A stretch of DNA of 64,000 nucleotides from Gemmatimonadota bacterium (GTDB lineage Bacteria > Gemmatimonadota > Gemmatimonadetes > Longimicrobiales > Gaopeijiaceae): NCBI GenBank assembly GCA_022826565.1, contig JAJDUP010000020.1:62001-126000 (forward strand). Direction: 5' to 3'. The position numbers and the translations under genes are program-made. How positions within the stretch are numbered: position 1 is the first letter of the stretch; every line of letters starts with the position of its first letter. The notes below the pieces were generated by a model. It ran no database searches, was not told where the DNA came from, and worked only from the letters and a program-made list of their open reading frames with translations. This document shows, piece by piece, positions 56,585 to 64,000 of the stretch.

Positions 56585-57997
56585 ATGCGATCTGCCGGCG
56601 GCGGATCGGGTCACGCCCTCTGGGGAGGCCGCTTCGACGGCGGTCTGTCCGGCGAGATGGAGGCGCTGAACCGGTCTCTCGATGTGGACTGGCGTCTCTG
56701 GCCCCACGATATCGAGGGAAGCCGGGCCTGGGCCCGCGGGCTCGCGAGGGCGGGCCTCCTGTCGGATTCCGAAGCGGCCGCGATCGACCGGGGTCTGGTC
56801 GACGTGGCGGCGCAACTCGAGAGAGAGTCGGGCCCGGCCCGGTTCAGGGACGAGGACATCCACACCCTGGTGGAACGCCTTCTGACCGAACGCATCGGTT
56901 CCGTGGGAGGAAAGCTCCATTCCGGGCGCTCGCGCAACGACCAGGTGGCGACCGACTTCCGCCTCTGGGGAAAGGACGCGATCCGGACGATGCGCCATGG
57001 GCTCGCTTCCCTGGCCGCCGCCCTTGCCGCCCGTGCCCGCGAGACGACGGATATGGTGATGCCGGGCTTCACCCACCTGCAGCCGGCCCAGCCGGTCCCG
57101 GTCGCGCACTGGCTCCTCTCGCGGGCGTGGCCCCTGGTGCGCGATATCGACGACCTGGACGCTGTCTACCGGGAGTGCGACGTGCTGCCGCTGGGCGCCG
57201 GGGCGATTGCCGGATGCCCCTTCGACATCGACCGCGCACGGCTCGCGAACGACCTGGGCTTCGCCCGCGTCTCGGAGAACTCGATGGACGCCGTCTCCGA
57301 CCGGGACTGGGCCGTGCGCCTGGTCTTCGTCGCCGCGATGGCCGGGGTGCACCTCTCGCAGCTCGCCGAGGACCTGGTCCTCTTCTCAACCAGCGAGTTC
57401 GGCTTCGTCCGGCTCGGTGACGGCTTCACCACCGGATCTTCCCTGATGCCGCAGAAGCGCAATCCGGACGTGGCTGAACTGACCCGCGGCAAGTCCGGTC
57501 GCCTGGTGGGGAATCTCGCCGGGCTGCTGACCGTGCTGAAGGGGTTGCCGACCGGCTACAATCGCGATCTGCAGGAGGACAAGGAGGCCGTGTTCGATTC
57601 GGTGGACACGCTGGAGCTGGTCCTGCCCGCGACCACCGGAGCCGTGCTCGGCATGACAGTCGTCCGGTCGCGGATCGAGGCGTCGCTGCGGGCGGAGATG
57701 CTCGCCACCGACCTGGCCGACCACCTCGTGCGCCGGGGCGTCCCGTTCCGTGAGAGCCACCACATCGCGGGTGCCCTGGTCCGCCTGGCAGAGGAATCGG
57801 GCAGGGAACTCGGCGGCCTGACGCTGGACGAGATGCAGGCGGTCCACCCGGGCTTCACCGACGACGTCCCTGGGGTCTTCGACCCGGCCGCGTCCGTGGA
57901 GTCGCGCGCGGTTCGGGGCGGAACCTCGGCCAGCGCGATCGAGGCCCAGCTCGATGCCCTGGCCGAGGCTCTGGAGCGCGTGGCCGAAGGGCCGTAG
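56585..57997 (+). CDS. argH: Argininosuccinate lyase
   Basis: ArgH splits argininosuccinate into arginine and fumarate. The 470-residue fumarase/aspartase-fold protein has LWGGRFDGGLSGEMEALN, EDIHTLVERLL, GKLHSGRSRNDQVATD, PGFTHLQPAQPVPVAHWLL, and the catalytic flexible loop GSSLMPQKRNPDVAEL. Length is normal. It lies 21 bases after argG and ends 19 bases from the convergent DAHP synthase gene. Confidence 0.96.
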   Translation: MRSAGGGSGHALWGGRFDGGLSGEMEALNRSLDVDWRLWPHDIEGSRAWARGLARAGLLSDSEAAAIDRGLVDVAAQLERESGPARFRDEDIHTLVERLLTERIGSVGGKLHSGRSRNDQVATDFRLWGKDAIRTMRHGLASLAAALAARARETTDMVMPGFTHLQPAQPVPVAHWLLSRAWPLVRDIDDLDAVYRECDVLPLGAGAIAGCPFDIDRARLANDLGFARVSENSMDAVSDRDWAVRLVFVAAMAGVHLSQLAEDLVLFSTSEFGFVRLGDGFTTGSSLMPQKRNPDVAELTRGKSGRLVGNLAGLLTVLKGLPTGYNRDLQEDKEAVFDSVDTLELVLPATTGAVLGMTVVRSRIEASLRAEMLATDLADHLVRRGVPFRESHHIAGALVRLAEESGRELGGLTLDEMQAVHPGFTDDVPGVFDPAASVESRAVRGGTSASAIEAQLDALAEALERVAEGP

Positions 57998-58016
57998 TAC
58001 TTCCGCGCGGGAAGCT

Positions 58017-59033
58017 CTACAGCGTCCGCCCCGCTGCCTCCGCGAACACTTTCAGGTCGCGCATCAGACCCCCGAAGCCGTCGAGGGTCAGCGACTGGTC
58101 CCCGTCGGACATCGCCGTCTCGGGGTCGGGGTGCACCTCGACGATGAGACCGTCGGCTCCCGCGGCCACGGCAGCGAAGCTGAGCGGCGCGACCAGGTCC
58201 CGGCGCCCGCCCGCATGCGACGGATCGGCGATCACCGGGAGGTGCGTCTCCTGCTTCAGCCACGGGATCGCGGCGAGGTCGAAGGTGTTACGCATCTCAC
58301 CGCCGAAGGTGCGGATGCCGCGCTCGCACAGGACGACCTGCATGTTGCCGCGGCTCATCACATACTCGGCGGCCAGCAGCAGATCCTTGAGCGTCGCCGA
58401 CATGCCCCGCTTCAACAGAACCGGCCGCTGCAGCTGCCCGACCTCCCTCAGCAGGGAGAAGTTCTGCATGTTGCGCGTCCCGATCTGCAACATGTCCGCA
58501 TACCCGGCGATCAGCTCCGCGTCGCGCGGATCCAGCACCTCGGTGACGACCGGCAGCCCCGTCTCTTCGCGCACCCGGGCGAGGATCTCCAGCCCCTTCT
58601 CCTTCAGGCCGTCGAAGGAATAGGGCGATGTGCGGGGCTTGAAGGCGCCCCCACGCAGCAGCGCGGCTCCGAAGCCTGCCACGGAGCGGCCCGTCACAGC
58701 CATCATCCCTTCGTTTTCCACCGAGCAGGGACCGGCCGCGACCAGGCACGCCTCGCCGCCGAAGGTGCGGTCTCCGACGGGCACCCGGGTGGTCCTGTCG
58801 GCCGCGAAATCCCTTGCGGCAAGCTTGTAGGGCCGCATGACGGGGTGCACCGAGTCGACCCCCGGGATCGAGAGCATCGGCACGCCGCCGAGCCGACTCT
58901 CGTCGCCGATACAACCGATGATCGTGCGGTTCTCGCCAATGGAGACGTGAGTCCGCAGCCCGAGGGCCTCCACGCGTTCGCGTATGTAGTCGAGCTGCTC
59001 GGCGGTGATGCCTTTGCGTGCGACGATGATCAT
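58017..59033 (-). CDS. aroF: 3-deoxy-7-phosphoheptulonate synthase (DAHP synthase, AroA-beta type)
   Basis: DAHP synthase condenses phosphoenolpyruvate and erythrose-4-phosphate in the first step of the aromatic pathway. The 338-residue protein starts [25 protein letters not shown], the ferredoxin/ACT-like regulatory domain of the type found in Thermotoga and Bacillus, followed by the barrel with [40 protein letters not shown] and [12 protein letters not shown]. The ATG at 59033 gives the usual start. Its 209-base leader is shared with the divergent rpiA, whose pathway makes erythrose-4-phosphate precursors. Confidence 0.93.
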   Translation of the reverse strand: MIIVARKGITAEQLDYIRERVEALGLRTHVSIGENRTIIGCIGDESRLGGVPMLSIPGVDSVHPVMRPYKLAARDFAADRTTRVPVGDRTFGGEACLVAAGPCSVENEGMMAVTGRSVAGFGAALLRGGAFKPRTSPYSFDGLKEKGLEILARVREETGLPVVTEVLDPRDAELIAGYADMLQIGTRNMQNFSLLREVGQLQRPVLLKRGMSATLKDLLLAAEYVMSRGNMQVVLCERGIRTFGGEMRNTFDLAAIPWLKQETHLPVIADPSHAGGRRDLVAPLSFAAVAAGADGLIVEVHPDPETAMSDGDQSLTLDGFGGLMRDLKVFAEAAGRTL

Positions 59034-59242
59034 GGCGTTCGTTGTCCTGTGGGCCTGCGCTGGGCAGGAATGGGTCGAGTCGTGCCGCCGGTGCGCGACA
59101 AGGGAAGATGGCGAATCCGAACCGTTAGTAAAGCGTTCGTTCGGGTTGCAGGACTCGGCCGTGTAGCGTGATTCGGCTTCGCTCGCGCCGTTGGCCGGGG
59201 TAGCCGGCCGGGGGTGCGGCGGCGCAACTGGTAACGACAATC

Positions 59243-60010
59243 GTGAAGGCATACATTTCACCTCGTGAAGAGAAAGAGAAACCCGGAGCCCCCTGTGAGC
59301 CCTTGGGACGATCCCGCGTCGAAGACCTGAAAAGCGAGGCCGGACGAGAGGCGTCCGGCGTCGTGTCCTCGGGAATGCGTCTGGGGTTGGGGACGGGTTC
59401 GACCGTTGCTCACTTCCTGAGACATCTCGGTGCCCGCATCGAGCGCGGCGACCTGGTCGACATCGTGGGGGTTCCCACCTCGAACCGCACCGAGCAGGCC
59501 GCCCGCGCGCTGGGAATCCCCCTTGGCACCCTCGCCGAACTCGGCTCCCTCGATGTCACGGTCGACGGTGCCGACGAGGTGGATCCGGCGCTCAACCTGA
59601 TCAAGGGACTGGGCGGCGCGCTGCTGCGCGAAAAAATGGTTGCCCAGGCGTCGGCCCGCTTTGTGGTGATCGTCGACGACGCCAAGCTCGTGAGCCGGCT
59701 CGGCGAGCGCGCACCGGTGCCGGTCGAGGTCGTGACCTTCGAATGCGATAGCCACATGAGGTGGTTCGAGGCGCTGGGGGCCGAACCGAAGGTGAGAAGG
59801 GGCGAGGCGGGCGATGCATACCTGACCGACAACGGACATCTGATCGTGGACTGTCACTTCGTCAAGGGGATACCGGATCCGCTGGAGCTGGAGAACCGGC
59901 TGTCGGGCCGCGCGGGGGTGGTCGAGTCGGGTCTTTTCCTCGACATGGCCGACGAGGTCGTAGTTGCCGGAGCCGACGGCGTGTACCGCATGACGCGCCG
60001 GGCAGGCTGA
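59243..60010 (+). CDS. rpiA: Ribose-5-phosphate isomerase A
   Basis: RpiA interconverts ribose 5-phosphate and ribulose 5-phosphate. The 255-residue protein has [31 protein letters not shown], the catalytic [30 protein letters not shown] and [11 protein letters not shown]. The family usually begins closer to the [13 protein letters not shown] helix, so the GTG at 59243 may add about 24 extra residues; an in-frame TTG at 59303 is an alternative, but neither has a clear ribosome site. rpe starts one base after its stop. Confidence 0.9.
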   Translation: MKAYISPREEKEKPGAPCEPLGRSRVEDLKSEAGREASGVVSSGMRLGLGTGSTVAHFLRHLGARIERGDLVDIVGVPTSNRTEQAARALGIPLGTLAELGSLDVTVDGADEVDPALNLIKGLGGALLREKMVAQASARFVVIVDDAKLVSRLGERAPVPVEVVTFECDSHMRWFEALGAEPKVRRGEAGDAYLTDNGHLIVDCHFVKGIPDPLELENRLSGRAGVVESGLFLDMADEVVVAGADGVYRMTRRAG

Positions 60011-60011
60011 C

Positions 60012-60695
60012 ATGATCAGGATCGCACCGTCGATACTCTCCTGCCGCTTCGACCGGCTGGGCGACGAGGTCAGAGCGGTGGACCAGGCCGGCGCCGAGTG
60101 GATCCACGTGGACGTGATGGACGGGCACTTCGTCCCCAACATCACCATCGGTCCGCTCGTCGCCGATGCGGTCCGGGGCGTGACCTCGCGCACCGTGGAC
60201 GTGCACCTCATGATCGAGCGGCCCGAGCGGTACGTCCCCGATTTCGCCGAGGCCGGGGCCGATTGCATCACCGTGCACGCCGAGGCGGCGGTTCACCTTC
60301 ACCGCACCCTGCAGATGATCCGGGGCCTGGGGAAGCGCGCGGGAGTGGCGCTCAATCCATCCACGCCCCTCTCGGCGATCGAGGATGTGCTGGACGAGGT
60401 CGACCTGCTGGTCATCATGTCGGTGAATCCCGGCTTCGGCGGCCAGGCGTTCATCCCGCGCTCGGTGGACAAGGTGGCGCGGGCCCGCGCGATGATCGAA
60501 TCGCATCGGCCCGGCGCGATCGAACTCGAGGTGGACGGCGGGGTGAGTGCGAAGACCGCGCCCGCGCTGGCGGCCGCCGGCGCGACCGTGCTGGTCGCGG
60601 GGTCGGCGGTGTTCGGCCATCCCGGAGGACCCGGCGCCGGCGTGGACGCGATTCGCCGCGCCGTCGACGGGATTCCCTGGTCGGGGGACGCCTGA
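60012..60695 (+). CDS. rpe: Ribulose-phosphate 3-epimerase
   Basis: Rpe interconverts ribulose 5-phosphate and xylulose 5-phosphate. The 227-residue barrel has [76 protein letters not shown] and [14 protein letters not shown], all family markers with the metal-binding residues. It is adjacent to rpiA, together forming the non-oxidative pentose-phosphate pair. Confidence 0.96.
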   Translation: MIRIAPSILSCRFDRLGDEVRAVDQAGAEWIHVDVMDGHFVPNITIGPLVADAVRGVTSRTVDVHLMIERPERYVPDFAEAGADCITVHAEAAVHLHRTLQMIRGLGKRAGVALNPSTPLSAIEDVLDEVDLLVIMSVNPGFGGQAFIPRSVDKVARARAMIESHRPGAIELEVDGGVSAKTAPALAAAGATVLVAGSAVFGHPGGPGAGVDAIRRAVDGIPWSGDA

Positions 60696-60698
60696 CCG

Positions 60699-62075
60699 AT
60701 GCCGGGCTTCGTCCACGAATGCGAGGTGCCCTTCCCGGTGGACGTGGTGTTCGGCTGGCACATGCGTCCCGGCGCGCTGGAGCGGCTGCTGCCCCCTTGG
60801 GAGGACGTGCGGGTGGTGGTGCGGGAGGGTGGCATCGAGGATCGCGGCACGGTCACGATCAGGGCCAGACGAGGGCCCCTGAAGGCGGATCTGAAACTCC
60901 GCCACACGGCCTTTCAGCAGGGCCGCCTCTTCCGCGACGAACAGGTCTCGGGACCGCTCCAGTCCTGGGTGCACGACCACGAGTTCGAGTCCCGCGGCGA
61001 CGGCGCGACCCTGCTGCGCAACCGGATCGACTGGGAGGCCCCGCTCGGCTCCGCCGCGAGCATCTTCACCCGGGGCGTCATCGAGTCCGAGCTGCGTCGC
61101 TTCTTCGATTTCAGCGGCAGGCGGATCACCCGCGACCTCGCACGCCACGCAGCCTGGGACGGGCCGCCGCTGCGCGTGGCGGTCACGGGCGCCAGCGGCT
61201 TTGTGGGGTCGGCGCTACGCGATTTCCTGACCACGGGGGGCCACGAGGTACTGCCGATCGTACGCCGAAAGCCGCGCCGCGATCGCGGCGAGATCTACTG
61301 GGACCCGATGGAAGGGCGGATCGAGGGCCCGCGCCTGGAGGGCCTCGACGCGATCGTGCACCTGGCGGGCGAGAGCCTGTCGAAGGGCCGTTGGAATCCG
61401 CCCAGGAAGAAGGCGATCTGGCAGAGCCGGATCGTGGGAACCCGGCTGCTCGCGACCGCGATTAACCGCCTGCGCCGGCCGCCCTCGGTGCTGGTCTCGT
61501 CTTCGGCGATCGGCTACTACGGGAACCGGGGCACGGAGCGGCTTACCGAGGATAGCCGTCCAGGCAAGGGCTTCCTCGCCGATCTGTCCCGCGAGTGGGA
61601 GAGCGAGGCCGCGAAGGCGGCCCGTCCCGGGGTACGGGTGGTGCAGCTGCGCACCGGTCTGGTTCTCAGCCCGTCCGGCGGCGCGCTCGGCACGATGCTG
61701 CTGCCCTTCAAGATGGGGATCGGTGGCCGTCTCGGCACGGGACGGCAGTACGTGAGCTGGATCGACCATGACGACCTGGTGGCGCTCATCTTCCATGCGA
61801 TCACCAGTCCCTCGCTCCGCGGCCCGGTGAACGCGACCGCCCCCCACCCGGTTCCCAACGCCACCTTCACCACGATCCTGGGCCGCGCCCTCAGGCGTCC
61901 CACGCTGCTTCCGGTGCCTTCGCTGGCGGTGAAGGGCATGTTCGGCGAAATGGGCAGGGCGCTGCTGCTGGAAGGCGCCCGGGTCATCCCGGAGGCGGCC
62001 GTCCGGAGCGGCTTCCGCTTCGACTTCGAGGGTCTCGACGAGTCGCTGGCCCACCAGCTCGGGACGGCGGCGTGA
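60699..62075 (+). CDS. TIGR01777-family protein: SRPBCC domain fused to an SDR epimerase-like domain
   Basis: The 458-residue protein has an N-terminal SRPBCC ligand-binding domain (about 1-150, FVHECEVPFPVDVVFGWHMRPGALERLLPP) and a C-terminal short-chain dehydrogenase/epimerase-like domain with the NAD(P) loop VTGASGFVG at residues 162-170, LDAIVHLAGE and SSSAIGYYGNRG. The second half matches the YfcH/SulA-type TIGR01777 group, of unknown substrate. It lies three bases after rpe and overlaps pdxH (GTGA), so it belongs to the rpiA operon. Confidence 0.85.
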   Translation: MPGFVHECEVPFPVDVVFGWHMRPGALERLLPPWEDVRVVVREGGIEDRGTVTIRARRGPLKADLKLRHTAFQQGRLFRDEQVSGPLQSWVHDHEFESRGDGATLLRNRIDWEAPLGSAASIFTRGVIESELRRFFDFSGRRITRDLARHAAWDGPPLRVAVTGASGFVGSALRDFLTTGGHEVLPIVRRKPRRDRGEIYWDPMEGRIEGPRLEGLDAIVHLAGESLSKGRWNPPRKKAIWQSRIVGTRLLATAINRLRRPPSVLVSSSAIGYYGNRGTERLTEDSRPGKGFLADLSREWESEAAKAARPGVRVVQLRTGLVLSPSGGALGTMLLPFKMGIGGRLGTGRQYVSWIDHDDLVALIFHAITSPSLRGPVNATAPHPVPNATFTTILGRALRRPTLLPVPSLAVKGMFGEMGRALLLEGARVIPEAAVRSGFRFDFEGLDESLAHQLGTAA

Positions 62076-62671
62076 AGCGGTCCGAGCTGTCTCCCGATCC
62101 GATCGAACAGTTCGGCAGCTGGTTCGCCGACGCGGAAGCGGACCCGGGGATCGTCTTCGCCGAAGCGGTGTGCCTGTCGACCCTCGGCCCCTCGGAGACC
62201 CCGGAAGGGCGGATGGTGCTGTTGAAACACTTCGATGAGCGCGGGTTCGTCTTCTACACCAACGCGGAATCGGCCAAGGGCCTTGCGCTGGCCGGCCACC
62301 CGAAGGCCGGAATGACATTCTACTGGCAACCGCTCGGGCGGCAGGTGCGGATTCGCGGCCCGGTCGAGCCGGTTTCGGCGGCGGAGGCCGACGCGTACTT
62401 CGCCAGCCGGCCACGCCAGAGCCGGATCGGCGCGTGGGCGTCGGACCAGAGCCGCGAACTGGAGAGCCGCGCTGCGCTCGAGGCCAGGGTGCGCCAGCTG
62501 GAGGACCGTTTCGCGGGAGGCGAAGTCCCGAGGCCGCCCCACTGGTCCGGCTACCGCATCGTGCCGGAGGCGGTGGAGTTCTGGCAGGAGGGCGCGGCGC
62601 GTCTCCACGACCGCATCGCCTACGAGCGCGACGCGTCCGGGGGCTGGCGGAGGCGGCGGCTCCACCCCTGA
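62072..62671 (+). CDS. pdxH: Pyridoxamine 5'-phosphate oxidase
   Basis: PdxH is the FMN enzyme that makes the cofactor pyridoxal 5'-phosphate. The 199-residue protein has DPIEQFGSWFADAEADPG, the FMN-binding RMVLLKHFDERGFVFYTNAESAKG, YWQPLGRQVRIRGPVE, and a C-terminal PHWSGYRIVPEAVEFWQ with the substrate arginines (RLHDRI). Length is typical of the family. The GTG start overlaps the previous stop. PLP-dependent enzymes are abundant in this window. Confidence 0.94.
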   Translation: MKRSELSPDPIEQFGSWFADAEADPGIVFAEAVCLSTLGPSETPEGRMVLLKHFDERGFVFYTNAESAKGLALAGHPKAGMTFYWQPLGRQVRIRGPVEPVSAAEADAYFASRPRQSRIGAWASDQSRELESRAALEARVRQLEDRFAGGEVPRPPHWSGYRIVPEAVEFWQEGAARLHDRIAYERDASGGWRRRRLHP

Positions 62672-62736
62672 AGCCCCGTGGCGGGCCCTTGCGATTGGCG
62701 GCCGCCGGGGCGCCGGCCGTTCGAAATCGGACGCCG

Positions 62737-64000
62737 CTACCGCCGCCGCGTGGGGCGGGCTGCCAGCACCGTTTCCCCCAGCACCGCATCCAGCGTTTCG
62801 AGCAGCAGCGCCGCCTCGCCTTCACCAAAGACGAGCGGGGGCTTGATCTTGATCACGTTGTGGTCGGGACCGTCGACGCTCAGAAGCACCCCCAGCTCGC
62901 GGGCCCGGTTGGTCAGATAGCTGCACGCCTCCGCGAAGGGCTCGCGGCTCTCGCGGTCGCGCACCAGTTCGATCCCCAGGAACAGCCCGCGTCCGCGCAC
63001 ATCGCCCACGATCGCATGCCGCTCACCCAGCTCCTTCAACCCGTCCAGCAGCGTCCCGCCAACCCGCCGGGCCTGCTCCTGCAACCCCCGGTCGTGGATT
63101 TCGGCCAGCACCGCGCGGGCCGCGGCGCACGACACCGGATTCCCTCCGAAGGTGTTGAAGTACTCCATCCCGTTGGCGAATGAACCGGCTATTTCGCGCG
63201 TCGTGACAACGGCCGCGATCGGATAGCCGTTCCCCATGGGCTTGCCCAGCGTGACGATGTCAGGCACCACGCCCTGCAGCTCGAAGCCCCAGAAGGCGTC
63301 GCCGACGCGGCCGAATCCCACCTGCACCTCGTCGGCGATGCACATCCCGCCCGCCCGCCGCACGTGCTCGAAGGCGGCGGCGAGGTAGCCGGGTGGCGGC
63401 TCGATCTGGCCGCCGCAGCTCAGGATCGGTTCGGCGAGGAAGGCCGCGACACCGGGGGCGCGGGCGGTGCCGGCAGGACGGGAACGGGGGTCATCCACCC
63501 TCTGCGGGGCAGGCTGCCCGGAGTTCAGACGGGCCGCGGCGCGGGCCACCTCCCCGGCGTACAGCACGCCCAGTTCCTCGTCGGAGTGGCCCTGCCCGCT
63601 CCGGTACGGGCCCCTGTAGCTGTCGGGCATGGCCGCCGCCGCCACCCGCGCGCCCGGTCCGCTCCCGCCCGGCCCGGTGAACTTGTAGTGGCTGACCTCG
63701 ACGAGCCCCCCGGTATTGCCGTGATACCCCCCTTCGAGGCATACGACGCCCTCGCTCCCCGTGTGGCAGCGCGCCATTCGGAGCGCGAGTTCGTTCGCCT
63801 CGCTCCCCGAGCACACCAGGAACACCACTTCGAGGGGAGCGGGGAAGTGCGCCAGGAGCTCGTCGGCGAGCCCGACGATCTCTCCGTGCAGGTAGCGTGT
63901 GTTGGTGTTGAGGAGGCGTGAATGACGTGCGATGGCCTCGGCGACCCGCAGGTTCGCGTGACCCACGTGAGGCACGTTGTTGACCGTATCGAGATACCGG
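62737..64000 (-). CDS. Class III aminotransferase (AGXT2/GABA-type), 5' end beyond the window
   Basis: About 420 codons are visible, and the frame stays open to the right edge, reading RYLDTVNNVPHVGH at its left end, which is the conserved N-terminal active-site loop. It carries CSGSEANELALRMARCHTG, the EVQVGFGRVG metal/PLP region, and LGKPMGNGYPIAAV with the PLP lysine, so fold type I class III is clear. Alanine-glyoxylate aminotransferase-2-like or omega-amino acid transaminase are likely, and the substrate is unknown. The true start is outside the window. It converges with pdxH. Confidence 0.88.
   Translation of the reverse strand, partial: RYLDTVNNVPHVGHANLRVAEAIARHSRLLNTNTRYLHGEIVGLADELLAHFPAPLEVVFLVCSGSEANELALRMARCHTGSEGVVCLEGGYHGNTGGLVEVSHYKFTGPGGSGPGARVAAAAMPDSYRGPYRSGQGHSDEELGVLYAGEVARAAARLNSGQPAPQRVDDPRSRPAGTARAPGVAAFLAEPILSCGGQIEPPPGYLAAAFEHVRRAGGMCIADEVQVGFGRVGDAFWGFELQGVVPDIVTLGKPMGNGYPIAAVVTTREIAGSFANGMEYFNTFGGNPVSCAAARAVLAEIHDRGLQEQARRVGGTLLDGLKELGERHAIVGDVRGRGLFLGIELVRDRESREPFAEACSYLTNRARELGVLLSVDGPDHNVIKIKPPLVFGEGEAALLLETLDAVLGETVLAARPTRRR

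Overview
The window is GC-rich chromosomal DNA, densely packed with bacterial housekeeping genes. It is not a phage, plasmid or obvious island: I see no integrase, transposase, CRISPR array or rRNA operon. Genes with Gram-negative envelope features are present: a TonB-dependent receptor with a carboxypeptidase-regulatory-like domain, two exported lipoproteins with lipoboxes, and an outer-membrane-type barrel protein. These sit beside bshA (bacillithiol), a CIRCE-controlled groESL, a choice-of-anchor-B/LVIVD protein and many GTG/TTG starts. The mix suggests a high-GC Gemmatimonadota-like lineage. That placement is inference and would need marker-gene phylogeny.

Layout. 1-4930: a tightly overlapping operon, mutL (3' end), miaA, bshA, uppP, birA, coaX. 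5001-7212: CIRCE, groES, groEL and a terminator hairpin. 7227-9150: a DUF6503-like lipoprotein divergent from an exported S51 peptidase. 9194-16733: thrS, then infC-rpmI-rplT-pheS-pheT with a coiled-coil gene and zapA; infC appears to start at an AUC codon behind an attenuator-like leader. 16776-18667: a SoxC-like sulfite dehydrogenase with a lipoprotein cytochrome c. 18802-26506: rny, folD, xseA, xseB, an ispA-like prenyltransferase, nadK, recN. 26654-31245: a barrel protein, tRNA-Gly, tRNA-Cys and a large LVIVD protein.

31275-38030 is a histidine-degradation cluster (hutH, hutU, hutF, hutI). It opens with an AhpD-like gene whose second redox cysteine is an in-frame UGA, followed at once by a hairpin that fits a bacterial SECIS element. 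I read this as one intact 215-residue selenoprotein gene, not two short ORFs; it is the most interesting item here. 38032-42752 holds a Gly/Tyr/Arg-Pro-rich exported protein, a 39-residue membrane mini-protein, rho, a membrane-anchored SRPBCC protein and a small exported protein. 42977-51620 holds an aminotransferase, an orphan protein with a sigma-region-4-like helix-turn-helix, an MFS carrier, a YkvI-like carrier, a compatible-solute-type ABC transporter and a threonine/serine dehydratase.

51796-57997: the TonB-dependent receptor, then argR, tandem ARG-box-like sites, argG and argH. 58017-64000: DAHP synthase divergent from rpiA-rpe, a TIGR01777 protein, pdxH and a class III aminotransferase that leaves the window. 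The hut and arg blocks join amino-acid breakdown and synthesis. rpiA/rpe beside DAHP synthase links pentose-phosphate carbon to the aromatic pathway.
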